Under the pieces are notes generated by a model, which searched no databases, had not been told where the DNA came from, and worked only from the letters and a program-made list of their open reading frames with translations. A stretch of DNA of 64,000 nt from Pseudomonas frederiksbergensis (GTDB lineage Bacteria; Pseudomonadota; Gammaproteobacteria; Pseudomonadales; Pseudomonadaceae): assembly GCF_003732665.1 (NCBI RefSeq), contig NZ_MOBP01000012.1, positions 618,325-682,324 of the forward strand. Reading direction: 5' to 3'. Both the position numbers and the translations under genes were made by a program. Position 1 is the first letter of the stretch. Each line of letters starts with the position of its first letter. Shown in pieces: positions 42,949 through 52,721 of the stretch.

Positions 42949-45909
42949 TCAGAACTGCCAATTGAGGCTCAGCCCCACGCCATGAATCTTCTCGCGGCTG
43001 GCCAGTTGGCCGGTGTAGTCGAGGTTCAGGCGAATGTCCTTGCTCAGTGCCAGGCTTGCATGGGCACCGACCAGCGCGGCATCGCGCATCAGTGGCGAAC
43101 TCTCCACGGCGAATCCTGTGCCGCCGCTGGCAAACGCCAGATGCTGATGCGAGTCGACACTGCTCAGGTTGTGCTGCCAGCCGAGGCTGCCGCTCAGGTC
43201 CAGTTGTTGCTGGCTCGACAGGTTCACGGTTTTCAGTGCGCGCAAGCCCAGGGTGCTGAGTACCGCATCGCGGGTGTCGCCATGGCTTTTCAGCGCGGCG
43301 GCGTCGCCCTTCTCGGTGAAGCCTTCGGTGTCGAGGTGCACGTAGGCGAGATTCGCGAACGGCTCAAGCGCCAGAGGTTGCAGGTTCAAGCGATAGGCCG
43401 CTTCGCCGAAGACCTGGGTGGTGGCCGCATCGACCTTGGCTTTTTGCTTGGCACTGACATCGCCGTATTGCAGATCACGTTTCACATCGGCGCGATGCCA
43501 GCTATAGGCCCCGCCCGCGCTCAGGCGCCAGGCGCCCAGTTCATGGCCGGCATACGCGCCGAGGTGATAGCTGTCGACCTGCGCCGAGGAATGGGTGCCC
43601 GAGCCCATGTTCACCGAACTGTCGCTGTAACCGGCCACCAGGCCGATCCGGGTTTGCTCGTCCACCGCGCCATCGACACCGGCCAGCAATCCACCAATCG
43701 AGGTGGTGTAGCCCGCCGTGTCGTGGCGGTCATCCGTTTTGCCCCAGGCACCCAAGGCTTTGATCCAGCCGTTGCTTTGGGAGCCTTTTGCGTCATTGAG
43801 GCGTTCACCCACGGCATCGCGCAGGTAACGGCTGTCGTTGATCAACACTGAGCCCAGCGCCGGGTAGATCTCCCCGGACAACTGCTGGAACGCCTGTTGC
43901 GCGGAACTGGCGGTCGGCGACAGTAGAAGGCTTTCGTACACCGCGTTGCCCGCGCCCAGTCCTTCCACGGCGCCGGCGACGGCACGTTGGTTGGGGGTCT
44001 GACCGACGCTGGCGAAACTCGTGGCGTTGCGCTCTACGCTCAACTGAACGCCATTGGCTGCGTAATCAAGGCTGCCGCCGATAAACAGATAATTGGGCAA
44101 CACCGCGCCGAACTGGCCCTGGATACCGCCGGCGGCTTGCAGGATGTTGTACTGATGGCCGAGCAAGGATTGGGTCTGGGCGGTGGTCAGCAAGGTCGGG
44201 CTGTTTTCCAGGGACAGGCTGACGGTGGCGCCGTCGATTACAGCCTTGCCCCCCGCGACAATCTGGTCGCTGCGGGTCGGTGACAGTTCCACGGCGTAGG
44301 TCGAGCCCGGGGCGAAGGTCACGTCACCGGCGACTTGCAAGGTGCCGATGGAATTGCCCGGAGCGACAGTTGCGCCAGAATTGGCCGTCAATGCGCCGAT
44401 GCGCCCGGAACCGCCGAGGGTGCCGCTGTCATTCACGGTCACGGCGGACGTCAGCGAACCGTTAACCGCCAGCAGGCCGCCATTGACCGTGGTCGGGCCG
44501 CGATAGGTGCTGTCGCCGGTGAGCATCAGGCGTCCGTCGCCGGACTTGATCAGGCTGCCTTCATAGACCCGAGTGGCCGCTGCGGCATCCCGTGCCATGC
44601 CTACCGCGTAGTCGGTCTGGTCCTGTTGACTGGCGCCACTCGCCAAACCGTTTTGCCAGCCTTTGTCCTTCAGGGTTTGCTGCCAGGCGCTGTGTTCCGT
44701 GGCGTCTTCGGCCTGGCGCTGGATCAACGCTTTGTCGCTGATGCCATTGCTCCACACATCACTCTGCCCTGCCCCCAGATTGGCGTCGAACGCGCCGAGC
44801 AATTGCCCCGGCCCGTGCAGCGCCCGCTCCAGGTTGGCCACGCCCCAGCCGACCTGGTTGGTCGGCGCATCGGTGATCGAACCGTCGAGCTGGGTCGCGG
44901 TGGTCAGCAGCACTTGCAGCGCTTGCTGGTTGTTCATGTACGGGTAGCGTTCCATCACCAGCGCCAGGGCGCCTGTGGCATGGGGCGCGGACATGGACGT
45001 ACCGGACTTGATCGCGTAACCGCCATCGGGAATGGTGCTGTCGATCTTCGCGCCGGGGGTGGTGATGCACCAATACTTGGCGATCCCGCACTGGTTGTAC
45101 TTTTGCTGATTGGCCTGATCCAGCCCCGAAACGGCCAGCCAATGGCCTTCCAGTTCCGGCTGGAAGTACGGCAGCGCCGAGCGCACGCTGGCGTTGGGAT
45201 AACCGCTGTTGCCGGCGCTGAACACATTGATCACGCCGCGACGGGAAGAGACGTCGGCGGCGGCATCCAGCCAGGTGCCCTGGTTGAAATGCTGGGCGTA
45301 GGCCGCGTGCAAATCATCGAGGGTGCGGTAGCTGACATCCGGCGGCTGACTGCCCCAACTGTTATTGATCGCCCGCACACCGGCATCCGCCAGGGCGTTG
45401 TACGCCGTTTTGAAATACTGTGGATCAGGGTCGGGGCCGAACAGGAAACTGTCGGTTTTGTTGGTGTTGGCCACATAGAGTTGCGCGTTGTACGCCACAC
45501 CGTGCATGCCGGTGCCGTCGCGGGAAGCGCCGATGGTGCCGGCGACGTGGGTGCCGTGGGAATCGTTGTTGGCGTTGAGCGTACCGTTGATATTGAACGG
45601 CGTGCCATCGACGTAGGTGCCGCTGGCCGTAACCCCGTGATAACGGTCGGTGGCGAACTCGGGGTGGGCGGCATCGAAGCCGGAATCCAGTTCACCGACC
45701 TTCACGCCTTTGCCGGTGATGCCGGCGGCGTAGGCTTGATCAGCCTGCATACGGGCCAGGCCCCAGTCGCGCTGGAACTCGGCGGAACGCCAACTGGCGG
45801 CGTCACCGGGTTGGCCGGTTTCGAGGTATTGGGCCTGGGCTGCGGTGGGGATGGCAGAAACCAGGAGCAATAGCGTGCCGACCGAAATCGGCTTGATCTG
45901 AACGTCCAT
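42949..45909 (-). CDS. Subtilisin-like (S8) autotransporter serine protease, second copy
   Basis: A 986-residue autotransporter with signal peptide (TLLLLVSAIPTAAQA). D75 (GELDSGFDAAHP), H118 (SHGTHVAG) and S305 (SGTSMSAPHATG) form the triad; the barrel ends VGLSLNWQF. The open frame continues to 45972, but ATG 45909 starts the signal peptide. The linker and early translocator (roughly 43925-44445) are about 90% identical to its paralogue, whereas the protease domains are far more divergent. It follows aprF after a type B REP pair. Confidence 0.9.
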   Translation of the reverse strand: MDVQIKPISVGTLLLLVSAIPTAAQAQYLETGQPGDAASWRSAEFQRDWGLARMQADQAYAAGITGKGVKVGELDSGFDAAHPEFATDRYHGVTASGTYVDGTPFNINGTLNANNDSHGTHVAGTIGASRDGTGMHGVAYNAQLYVANTNKTDSFLFGPDPDPQYFKTAYNALADAGVRAINNSWGSQPPDVSYRTLDDLHAAYAQHFNQGTWLDAAADVSSRRGVINVFSAGNSGYPNASVRSALPYFQPELEGHWLAVSGLDQANQQKYNQCGIAKYWCITTPGAKIDSTIPDGGYAIKSGTSMSAPHATGALALVMERYPYMNNQQALQVLLTTATQLDGSITDAPTNQVGWGVANLERALHGPGQLLGAFDANLGAGQSDVWSNGISDKALIQRQAEDATEHSAWQQTLKDKGWQNGLASGASQQDQTDYAVGMARDAAAATRVYEGSLIKSGDGRLMLTGDSTYRGPTTVNGGLLAVNGSLTSAVTVNDSGTLGGSGRIGALTANSGATVAPGNSIGTLQVAGDVTFAPGSTYAVELSPTRSDQIVAGGKAVIDGATVSLSLENSPTLLTTAQTQSLLGHQYNILQAAGGIQGQFGAVLPNYLFIGGSLDYAANGVQLSVERNATSFASVGQTPNQRAVAGAVEGLGAGNAVYESLLLSPTASSAQQAFQQLSGEIYPALGSVLINDSRYLRDAVGERLNDAKGSQSNGWIKALGAWGKTDDRHDTAGYTTSIGGLLAGVDGAVDEQTRIGLVAGYSDSSVNMGSGTHSSAQVDSYHLGAYAGHELGAWRLSAGGAYSWHRADVKRDLQYGDVSAKQKAKVDAATTQVFGEAAYRLNLQPLALEPFANLAYVHLDTEGFTEKGDAAALKSHGDTRDAVLSTLGLRALKTVNLSSQQQLDLSGSLGWQHNLSSVDSHQHLAFASGGTGFAVESSPLMRDAALVGAHASLALSKDIRLNLDYTGQLASREKIHGVGLSLNWQF

Positions 45910-45931
45910 GTGTACTCGCTTTTTTTGTTTT

Positions 45932-46018
45932 TGTAGGAGCTGCCGCAGGCTGCGATCTTTTGGCGTCTGCAAGATCGCTGGTAAATCAAAAGATCGCAGC
46001 CTTCGGCAGCTCCTACGG
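45932..46018. repeat. REP pair, type B
   Basis: GTAGGAGCTGCCGCAGGCTG (45933 on) and CAGCCTTCGGCAGCTCCTAC form the outer arms, with CGATCTTTTGG/ATCAAAAGATCG inside. It lies between aprF and the second autotransporter and is the same family as 34793-34882. Confidence 0.88.
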
Positions 46019-46044
46019 GGATAGGCGATCTTTTCTTGAAGTGT

Positions 46045-47397
46045 TTATCGGGTTTTCGGGCCCTGGCCGAACGCCTCATCCACCTTCGCCAGGTCCTGCT
46101 CATTCAAGGTCCCGGCGTAGTAATGCAGCTTGGTCCACGCCATCAGGTAGTCGTAGCGTGCCTGGGCCAAATCGCGGCGGGTGGTAAATAGTTGTTGTTC
46201 GGCGTTCAGCGCATCAAGGTTGACCCGCTCGCCACCGAGGATGCTTTGCTTGGTCGACACCACCAGCGCTTCGGCGGACACCAGGGCCTTTTGATAGGCG
46301 CGCAATTTGTTCACCCCCGACAAACAGGCGCTGAACTGGCGGCGCAGTTCGATCAGGGTTTCCCGGGTCTTGCCGTCCAGGTCGTACTCGGCCTGTTCCA
46401 TGTTGCGACTGGCCTGACGAGTCATCGCCGACACGCCGCCACCGGCATACAACGGCACATTCACTTCGATGCCGATGGTGTTGGTGTCGTAGCGCTGGTT
46501 GTAGGTGTTGCCGCTTTCCGATTCGTTCTGGCGCATCGAGGCGTAGGCGCTGACTTTCGGCAGGTGCCCGGCGCGGTTGCGCTCCACTTCATAGCGCGCC
46601 ACTTCCACGGCCTGGCGCTGGGAAGCCAGGTTCGGGTTGTTGGCCACGGCCATCTCGTGCCAGGTGTCGTAATTGGCCGGTTGCAGGGCAAAGGTCTGGA
46701 AGTTCTGGTCCAGGGGCGCCAGGTCGCCGATGTTGATCGCCGGCACGCCAATCAGCGCACCCAGCTCTCGCAGCGACGCGTCCTGCTCATCCCGGGCCTC
46801 GATTTCTTCGGCTGTGGCCAGTTCATAACGGGACTCGGCCTCAAGGATGTCGGTGCGCGTGCCCTCGCCCTGGCGGAACATGTGTTCGTTCTGCTGAAAC
46901 TGCTGCTCGAAAGCCTTTTTCTTGGCCTGGGCAATGTCGATCTGGTCCTGGGCGAACAACGCCTTGGTGTAGTTTTCCAGCACCCGCACCAGCAATTCCT
47001 GGCTCTTGCTGCGAAAGGCTTCGTCGGCGAACAGCGATTGCGCCACGCCTTTGCGATACGACGCGTAGGCCTCGTAGTCGAGCAACGGTTGTTGCAAGGT
47101 CAGGGTCGAGCCGTAACTGCTGTAGTTGCGGTCATCGGTGCGGTTCTCGCCACGATCGTTCAGGGCCGTGGCCTTGGAGGAGTTGCGTCCCTTGTTGTAG
47201 TTGTAACCAATCTTGGGCAACAGCCCGGCGCGGCCGATGATGCGGTTTTCAAGGCCGGCATCCCGTTCCTTGATGGCCCCCAGGAACACCGGATCATTGC
47301 GCAGCGCTTGTTCGTAGATTTCAAACGGCCCCAGGGCCACGGCACTGTTGCACGTCAGCAACGCCAGGGCTGCCCCGAGCATGGAAAGCTTATTCAT
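46045..47397 (-). CDS. aprF: TolC-family outer-membrane protein of the type I secretion system
   Basis: The 450-residue outer-membrane channel has a signal peptide (LSMLGAALALLTCNSAVA) and the duplicated TolC outer-membrane efflux repeats (YEQALRNDPVFLGAIKERDAG; NNPNLASQRQAVEVARYEVERNRAGHLP). It forms the exit duct with AprD and AprE for AprA, PueA and PueB. ATG 47397 is placed behind AAGGATGTTCGGTTGT; an ATG at 47409 just after the aprE stop is the alternative. Confidence 0.93.
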   Translation of the reverse strand: MNKLSMLGAALALLTCNSAVALGPFEIYEQALRNDPVFLGAIKERDAGLENRIIGRAGLLPKIGYNYNKGRNSSKATALNDRGENRTDDRNYSSYGSTLTLQQPLLDYEAYASYRKGVAQSLFADEAFRSKSQELLVRVLENYTKALFAQDQIDIAQAKKKAFEQQFQQNEHMFRQGEGTRTDILEAESRYELATAEEIEARDEQDASLRELGALIGVPAINIGDLAPLDQNFQTFALQPANYDTWHEMAVANNPNLASQRQAVEVARYEVERNRAGHLPKVSAYASMRQNESESGNTYNQRYDTNTIGIEVNVPLYAGGGVSAMTRQASRNMEQAEYDLDGKTRETLIELRRQFSACLSGVNKLRAYQKALVSAEALVVSTKQSILGGERVNLDALNAEQQLFTTRRDLAQARYDYLMAWTKLHYYAGTLNEQDLAKVDEAFGQGPKTR

Positions 47398-47411
47398 ACA
47401 ACCGAACATCC

Positions 47412-48761
47412 TTATTCCTCGGTCAACGCGGAGCCTGCCCGGTCGAGCAGCGGTTTGAACAGATAGTTGAGGAGTGAACGCTCACCGGTGCGCACGAACA
47501 TCTCCGCCGGCATGCCGGGCTTGATCACCAGGCCGTGGAGTTTTTCCATGGCCCGGTCGCTGACGCTGCTGCGCAATACGTAGTACGGCGCGCCGGTTTT
47601 CTCGTCGATCATCTGGTCGGCGGAAATCAGGCTGACTTCCCCCGGCACCCGTGGCGTGCGGCTCTGGTTGAACGCGGTGAACAGAATGTCCACCGGCAAA
47701 TGGGTGCCGACCTTGTCGATCAGGTTGACCGGCAAGTGCCCTTCCACTTCCAGGGTGGTGCCTTGGGGCACGATTTCCAGCAGGGTTTCGCCCTGGCGCA
47801 CCACGGCGCCTTCGGTGTGCACCCCAAGGTTGACCGCGATGCCGTCAGCGGTGGCGATGATCTCGCGGTGTTGCAGGTCGAACCCGGCGGAGGTCAGTTG
47901 CTCCTTGAGGGTCACGCTCTTGAGTTGCGCGTCGGCCAGTTGGGTGCGGACTTCTTTCTGGTATTCCTCGATGTGCTGTTGCAGCTTGAGTTTCGCTTCG
48001 AGGATGCCCTGCTCCACCCGGCCGCTTTCGCCGGTGTTTTCCGCCAGTTGTTGCTGCACTTGCGACAGTTGACGCTGGTACTCCATCAAACGGTTGCGCG
48101 GGATGTAGCCGTTGTCCGCCAGGGGTTGAAGGTTGTTCAATTGTTGTTGCAGCGACGTGGCCTGGGCCGTCAGGTCGGTGCGGGCGCGGCGCATGCCCGC
48201 CAGTTGCGCGTTGGCGCCTTCGATGTTGGCGCGCAACCCGCCCTGTTCACGGGCATAGGCTTCACGGCGGCTGCTGAACAATTGGCGCTGGCCTTCCAGC
48301 ACCAGCGCCAGGCGTGGGTCGGCATCCTTGCTCAGTTCGGCGGGGAAAATCACTTGCTTGAGGTTGTCCCGCTCGCTCTCCCAACGGGCGACGCTGGCCC
48401 AGGCCATGCGGTATTGCGCCTGCAGCGAATCGACATCGGCGGCGGCCTGGGTCTGGTCGAGCTGGAACAGCGGCTGGCCCTGCTTCACCGCCTGCCCTTC
48501 GCGCACCAGGATACGGCTGACCACGCCATTGCCAATCGACTGCACGGCTTTGCGTTTGCCAGAGACCACCACGGTGCCCTGCACCGGAATCCCTTGATCC
48601 AGCGGCGCGAGGCTGGCCCAGGTGAAGAAACTGCCGGCGCCGACAATCGCCAGAATCCAGCCCATGCGCGCAAAGAATTTGGCATCGCGCTCTGGGCGCT
48701 CGGCGATGTAATCGTGTTCCATGGTGGCTTCGTTTTCATTGTTCATGCGTGTGCTGCTCAT
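47412..48761 (-). CDS. aprE: HlyD-family membrane-fusion protein of the type I secretion system
   Basis: The 449-residue adaptor has one N-terminal transmembrane helix (MGWILAIVGAGSFFTWASLA), a lipoyl/barrel-sandwich segment (GIPVQGTVVVSGKRKAVQSIGNG), a long coiled coil and the C-terminal HlyD signature region (LEVEGHLPVNLIDKVGTHLPV). It links AprD to AprF. Its ATG overlaps the aprD stop (ATGA), showing translational coupling. Confidence 0.95.
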   Translation of the reverse strand: MSSTRMNNENEATMEHDYIAERPERDAKFFARMGWILAIVGAGSFFTWASLAPLDQGIPVQGTVVVSGKRKAVQSIGNGVVSRILVREGQAVKQGQPLFQLDQTQAAADVDSLQAQYRMAWASVARWESERDNLKQVIFPAELSKDADPRLALVLEGQRQLFSSRREAYAREQGGLRANIEGANAQLAGMRRARTDLTAQATSLQQQLNNLQPLADNGYIPRNRLMEYQRQLSQVQQQLAENTGESGRVEQGILEAKLKLQQHIEEYQKEVRTQLADAQLKSVTLKEQLTSAGFDLQHREIIATADGIAVNLGVHTEGAVVRQGETLLEIVPQGTTLEVEGHLPVNLIDKVGTHLPVDILFTAFNQSRTPRVPGEVSLISADQMIDEKTGAPYYVLRSSVSDRAMEKLHGLVIKPGMPAEMFVRTGERSLLNYLFKPLLDRAGSALTEE

Positions 48762-50536
48762 ACACCCGAATTCCTTGTCGTGGGCTGATACTGCCGGCTC
48801 ATGCTGAGCCCGCCCGGTGCCTGCGCCGCTTTTTGTTCCTGATTCGCTGATTGATTGCCGGACAGTGCTTTGAGCACGTCCTGACTTGGACCGAACGCCT
48901 GCAAACGACCGTCGCTGAGCACCAGCAATTTGTCCGCCTGGGCCAGCGCCGAAGAGCGATGAGTGACCAGAATCACACTGGTGCCCCGGGCTTTCATGTG
49001 CGCGATGGCGCCGGCCAATGCCGCTTCGCCAACGGTGTCGAGGTTGGAATTGGGTTCATCCAGCACCACCAGGCTCGGGTTGCCGTACAAGGCACGGGCC
49101 AGGGCCACGCGCTGTTTCTGGCCACCGGACAAACCGCTGCCGTCTTCACCGAGCACGGTGTCGTAACCTTGCGGCATGCGCAGGATCAGTTCGTGAACGC
49201 CGGCATGTTGCGCGGCCTCGACAACTTTCTGCGGGTCGGCTTCACGGAATCGCGCGATGTTTTCCGCGATGCTGCCGCTGAACAGTTCGATGTCCTGGGG
49301 CAGATAACCGATGTAGGGGCCGAGGTCGTCGCGGTTCCAGCGATGAATGTCGGCACCGTCGAGGCGCACCGTGCCGCCGAGGGTCGGCCAGACGCCGACC
49401 AGCACCCGGGCCAGGGTCGATTTGCCGGAACCGGATGCGCCAAGCACGCCCAGCACCTCTCCGGCACCGAGGCTGAAATTGACCATGTGCAAGGTCGCCG
49501 CACGTTGGCCCGGCGGGCCGGCGCTGACTTGTTCGAAGGTGATCTGGCCTTTCGGGGCCGGCAGCGCCATGGCTTCGTCGCTGGGCGGATAGGCTTGCAG
49601 CAGCGCATCGAGGCGACGATAGGCGAGTTTGGCGCCGCTCCACTGCTTCCACACGGCGATCAACTGATCGATAGGGCTCAAGACGCGGCCCATCAGGATC
49701 GAACCGGCAATCATCATCCCGGCGGTCATGTCACCCTTGATCACCAGCAAGGCGCCGAGGCCCAGCACCAGGGACTGCAGGCACAGGCGCAGGGTTTTGC
49801 TCAGGGAACTGATGACCGCGCCGGTGTCGCTGGCCTGATTCTGCAAACCCAGGAAACGCGAATGCACCTGGAACCAGCGCTTGCGCAAGACCCCGAGCAT
49901 GCCCATGGCCTGGATGGTTTCGGCGTTATGCAAATGGCTGGTGGCCAGTTGACTGGACTTCTGGGAATAACCCGCCGCTTCGCCCAACGGTTTTTTGGTC
50001 ATCGCCTCGTTGAGGCACGCCAGCCCGATCAGCAGTACGGCACCGGCCGTGGCCAGCACGCCAAGCCAGACGTTGAACAGGAAAATCACAAACAGGTACA
50101 CCGGGAACCACGGCGCATCGAAGAAGGCGAACAGCGCCGGGCCAGTGACGAACTGGCGAATGTGGGTCAGGTCCCCGAGGGATTGCCCGGCGTTGCCCTC
50201 GCCTTTGAACAGATTGCGCTCGAACGCGGCCTGATAGACCCGCAGGTTGAAGCGCCGCTCCAGTTGGCTGCCGATTCGAATGACGATGAAACTGCGCACG
50301 ACTTCGAGCATGCCGATAAAGGCAAAGAAACCGACCACCATCAAGGACAGCATGGCCAGGGTCGTTTCGTTTTGCGAAGACAGCACCCGGTCATAAACCT
50401 GGAGCATGTAAATAGACGGAACCAGCATCAGCACGTTGATCAGTGCAGTAAAACAACCGACGCTGATCAGGATGCTCTTATAGTCGCCCAGTGCCTTGAA
50501 TAAGGGTGCGGTGCCTGGGACCTTCGCCATCTTCAT
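48758..50536 (-). CDS. aprD: ABC transporter ATPase/permease of the type I secretion system
   Basis: The 592-residue protein has an N-terminal membrane domain with about six helices and a C-terminal ATPase with Walker A GASGSGKSTLARVL, signature LSGGQKQRVALARAL and Walker B LVVLDEPNSNLD. It has no peptidase domain, as expected for exporters of RTX proteins with C-terminal signals. CAGGATAAATCA precedes the ATG. It begins 204 bp after inh, a gap that may hold an extra promoter. Confidence 0.95.
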   Translation of the reverse strand: MKMAKVPGTAPLFKALGDYKSILISVGCFTALINVLMLVPSIYMLQVYDRVLSSQNETTLAMLSLMVVGFFAFIGMLEVVRSFIVIRIGSQLERRFNLRVYQAAFERNLFKGEGNAGQSLGDLTHIRQFVTGPALFAFFDAPWFPVYLFVIFLFNVWLGVLATAGAVLLIGLACLNEAMTKKPLGEAAGYSQKSSQLATSHLHNAETIQAMGMLGVLRKRWFQVHSRFLGLQNQASDTGAVISSLSKTLRLCLQSLVLGLGALLVIKGDMTAGMMIAGSILMGRVLSPIDQLIAVWKQWSGAKLAYRRLDALLQAYPPSDEAMALPAPKGQITFEQVSAGPPGQRAATLHMVNFSLGAGEVLGVLGASGSGKSTLARVLVGVWPTLGGTVRLDGADIHRWNRDDLGPYIGYLPQDIELFSGSIAENIARFREADPQKVVEAAQHAGVHELILRMPQGYDTVLGEDGSGLSGGQKQRVALARALYGNPSLVVLDEPNSNLDTVGEAALAGAIAHMKARGTSVILVTHRSSALAQADKLLVLSDGRLQAFGPSQDVLKALSGNQSANQEQKAAQAPGGLSMSRQYQPTTRNSGV

Positions 50537-50559
50537 TGATTTATCCTGAGATGTTAGTC

Positions 50560-50578
50560 CTCGCCATTCATTGGCGAG
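50560..50578. promoter_or_regulatory. Hairpin in the inh-aprD gap
   Basis: CTCGCCA and TGGCGAG (7 bp, loop TTCAT) lie 24 bp before the aprD ATG. There is no U-run; it could be a processing or attenuation hairpin that sets protease versus exporter levels. The rest of the gap (50579-50740) is AT-rich with no gene seen. Confidence 0.4.
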
Positions 50579-50740
50579 ATTTCAATTAACTGTCCGCACA
50601 CGGGTCGAGACATTCTTTGGCTGTTATTGCTTACACATTAACAACAACTTTTTTGATCAGAGTTGCCGCTATTGATGCGTTAGTTATAACGACACGTTCG
50701 GGCTATATATCCAGTTCTCGTGATCAGTCTCGATGATTAC

Positions 50741-51163
50741 TTAACGTGCGGAACGCTCAAGCGTAATGATCAGGCCCGATTTCAAAGTACTTTGGTAAAA
50801 CCCGTCATGCTGTCGGCTGAAAAATACAATTCTTGAGCCTTCCTTGCCGGTAATCGAAATGCCGTCGGGGTCCGGGAACCAGCCAATCGGCTGTTCTTCC
50901 AGCCAGGCGCCAAGGCAGTCGGCGCCCTCGCCCAAGGTCTGCTGCTGTTGCAGGTCGATGTCGCAAACGTTTGATGGTTTGTCCTGCAAGGCACGGGACA
51001 CGGCGGTGTCTCGCGGGTCGTTCAAGGTCGCGTGCCAACGACCGGCCAGCTCCGAGGGGTCAGCTAATTTCAGGCTGCTTGCCATGGCTACATCTCCAAA
51101 AAACATCACCAGCGTCGCCAATAGCCACGCACTTGCTCTGTAGGTAAAGGCGTTATCGGTCAT
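50741..51163 (-). CDS. inh: Periplasmic alkaline-protease inhibitor
   Basis: The 140-residue product has a signal peptide (WLLATLVMFFGDVAMA) and an Inh/AprI lipocalin-like barrel (LAGRWHATLN, CDIDLQQQQTLGEGADCLGAWL, with two cysteines forming the family's disulfide). It blocks mis-localised AprA in the periplasm with its N-terminal SSLKLAD strand. The frame runs upstream to 51295, overlapping aprA, but ATG 51163 starts the signal peptide. It lies directly after aprA. Confidence 0.92.
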   Translation of the reverse strand: MTDNAFTYRASAWLLATLVMFFGDVAMASSLKLADPSELAGRWHATLNDPRDTAVSRALQDKPSNVCDIDLQQQQTLGEGADCLGAWLEEQPIGWFPDPDGISITGKEGSRIVFFSRQHDGFYQSTLKSGLIITLERSAR

Positions 51164-51260
51164 AGGACTTGTTACTCCGGCGTGTAGCCTTACCCACTGC
51201 GGGCAACGATGCAAGGACAGAGAACGGCGCATCACGCGCCGCCCTCCTTTTTGCCTTGAA

Positions 51261-52715
51261 TCAGGCCACGATATCCGTGGTTGCTGCCTGGCCAACGGTG
51301 CTGACCAGGAAGTCAGCCACGCCGTGCCCGGAGAAATCCACCGACAACAGGCTGTTACCGCCCGAAGAGGTCAACACGGCGTCGCCTGCCGCACCGGTGA
51401 ACGAATTCACGAAGTGCAGGCCCGCGCCTTTGGTGATGCCGGTCAGGTCGATCTTGTCCAGGCCGCTGACGAAATCGAGGATCTGGTCGGCTACACCTGG
51501 CTTGGAGTCAGTGCTGGCAGCAAATACGAAGGTGTCCGAACCCGAACCGCCCCACAATTTGTCCGCACCGCCCGCGCCGTAGATCAGGTCATTGCCGGCA
51601 CCGCCCTTCAGTTCGTTGGCGATGCTGTTACCGATCAGCAGGTCGTTGCCCGAACCGCCGATGGCGTTCTCGATGATAGCGCCCTTGGCAATGGACACGT
51701 TACCTACCAGGCCACCAACGTCGGAGAACGAGGCGTCATTGAGGTTGATCTTCTGGTTTTGGGTAAAACCGGAGAAGTCCAGGGTGTCCTTGCCGCCCGC
51801 GTCCCACACCGAGAACACGAGTTTGTCGGCGGACGACGAAGCGCTCAGGAAGTCACGGCCGGCATTGGAGTTGAAGCCGTAGGTGGTGTCACCGGTACGG
51901 GTCTCCAGGTTGGCGCCGTAGAGTTTCTGGATTGCCGCGATATCGTCCATCAGCGGGCCGGACGAATAGGCTTCGACGCCGCCCTTGCTGAAGTTCTGGC
52001 TGGTGTTGCTTTCACTCCAGTAGCTCATGAGGCTGTAGCCACGGGTGTCCTGGCCGTAGGACGCGTCGTTGTAGGTCGGGTTGCCTTCGCCGGCGTTGTA
52101 GTCGCCAGGGTGAGACAAGCCCAGGGTGTGGCCAATTTCGTGGGTCAGGGTTTGACGCCCGTAGTTGCTCAGGCCCGGGGTTTTGTTGACGTCGTAGCCG
52201 CTGCCTGTCAGATACCACGACTGGCCGTCGTAGCCTGGCTCGGTCCCTGGCAGGAATGCGAACGCCGCCGCGCCTTCCTGGCCGCCGCTGTAGTTACCAA
52301 AGGACATGTGGCCGTCGCCACCCTTGGACGCTTCAGCGAAGGTGACATTGGCCACATCGGCCCAGGATTGCATGGCGAGCACGGCCTGGGCTTTTTGCAA
52401 GGTGCTGAACTGACTGAAACCGGTGACGCCCAGGCCACTGAAGTTGGCGGTCTTGGCGGTCAGAAAGGTGTAGGTCAGTTCGATTTTGCCGCTGCCGTTG
52501 AGATCGTGCCAGGAAGCACCATCGCGCAGCAGTTGTGTCGCGGCTTGATCCACCGAGAAGGAGGGTTTGCCATTGACCGTGAGGTTGCCGCCACGGTCGT
52601 ATTGATGGCTGAAGCTATTGATCTGGTTGAACGCAGAACTCGGCGCGGCCAGTGCTTGCAATGGCTGGAAGACCAGTTCGGCGGAATCAATGGCTTTGGC
52701 TTTAACTTTCGACAT
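51261..52715 (-). CDS. aprA: Serralysin-type alkaline metalloprotease (AprA/AprX)
   Basis: The 484-residue protease has the metzincin zinc site HEIGHTLGLSH (H192, E193, H196, H202), the Met-turn SLMSYW, four visible RTX nonapeptide-type repeats (GGSGNDLLIGN, GGAGNDLIYGA, GGADKLWGG, GGSGSDTF) and a C-terminal type I signal ending DIVA. It is close to AprX of P. fluorescens, with a few extra residues after residue 10. ATG 52715 lies 10 bases after AAGGA; GTG at 52721 is possible. First gene of the operon; its ribosome-binding site overlaps an RsmA consensus. Confidence 0.97.
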   Translation of the reverse strand: MSKVKAKAIDSAELVFQPLQALAAPSSAFNQINSFSHQYDRGGNLTVNGKPSFSVDQAATQLLRDGASWHDLNGSGKIELTYTFLTAKTANFSGLGVTGFSQFSTLQKAQAVLAMQSWADVANVTFAEASKGGDGHMSFGNYSGGQEGAAAFAFLPGTEPGYDGQSWYLTGSGYDVNKTPGLSNYGRQTLTHEIGHTLGLSHPGDYNAGEGNPTYNDASYGQDTRGYSLMSYWSESNTSQNFSKGGVEAYSSGPLMDDIAAIQKLYGANLETRTGDTTYGFNSNAGRDFLSASSSADKLVFSVWDAGGKDTLDFSGFTQNQKINLNDASFSDVGGLVGNVSIAKGAIIENAIGGSGNDLLIGNSIANELKGGAGNDLIYGAGGADKLWGGSGSDTFVFAASTDSKPGVADQILDFVSGLDKIDLTGITKGAGLHFVNSFTGAAGDAVLTSSGGNSLLSVDFSGHGVADFLVSTVGQAATTDIVA

Positions 52716-52721
52716 AAACAC

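Noticed and set aside
38046..42965. Two open frames of about 790 codons antisense to the lipase and autotransporter genes
   Set aside because: They mirror confirmed RTX lipase and S8 autotransporter genes and lack any domain or plausible ribosome-binding site.
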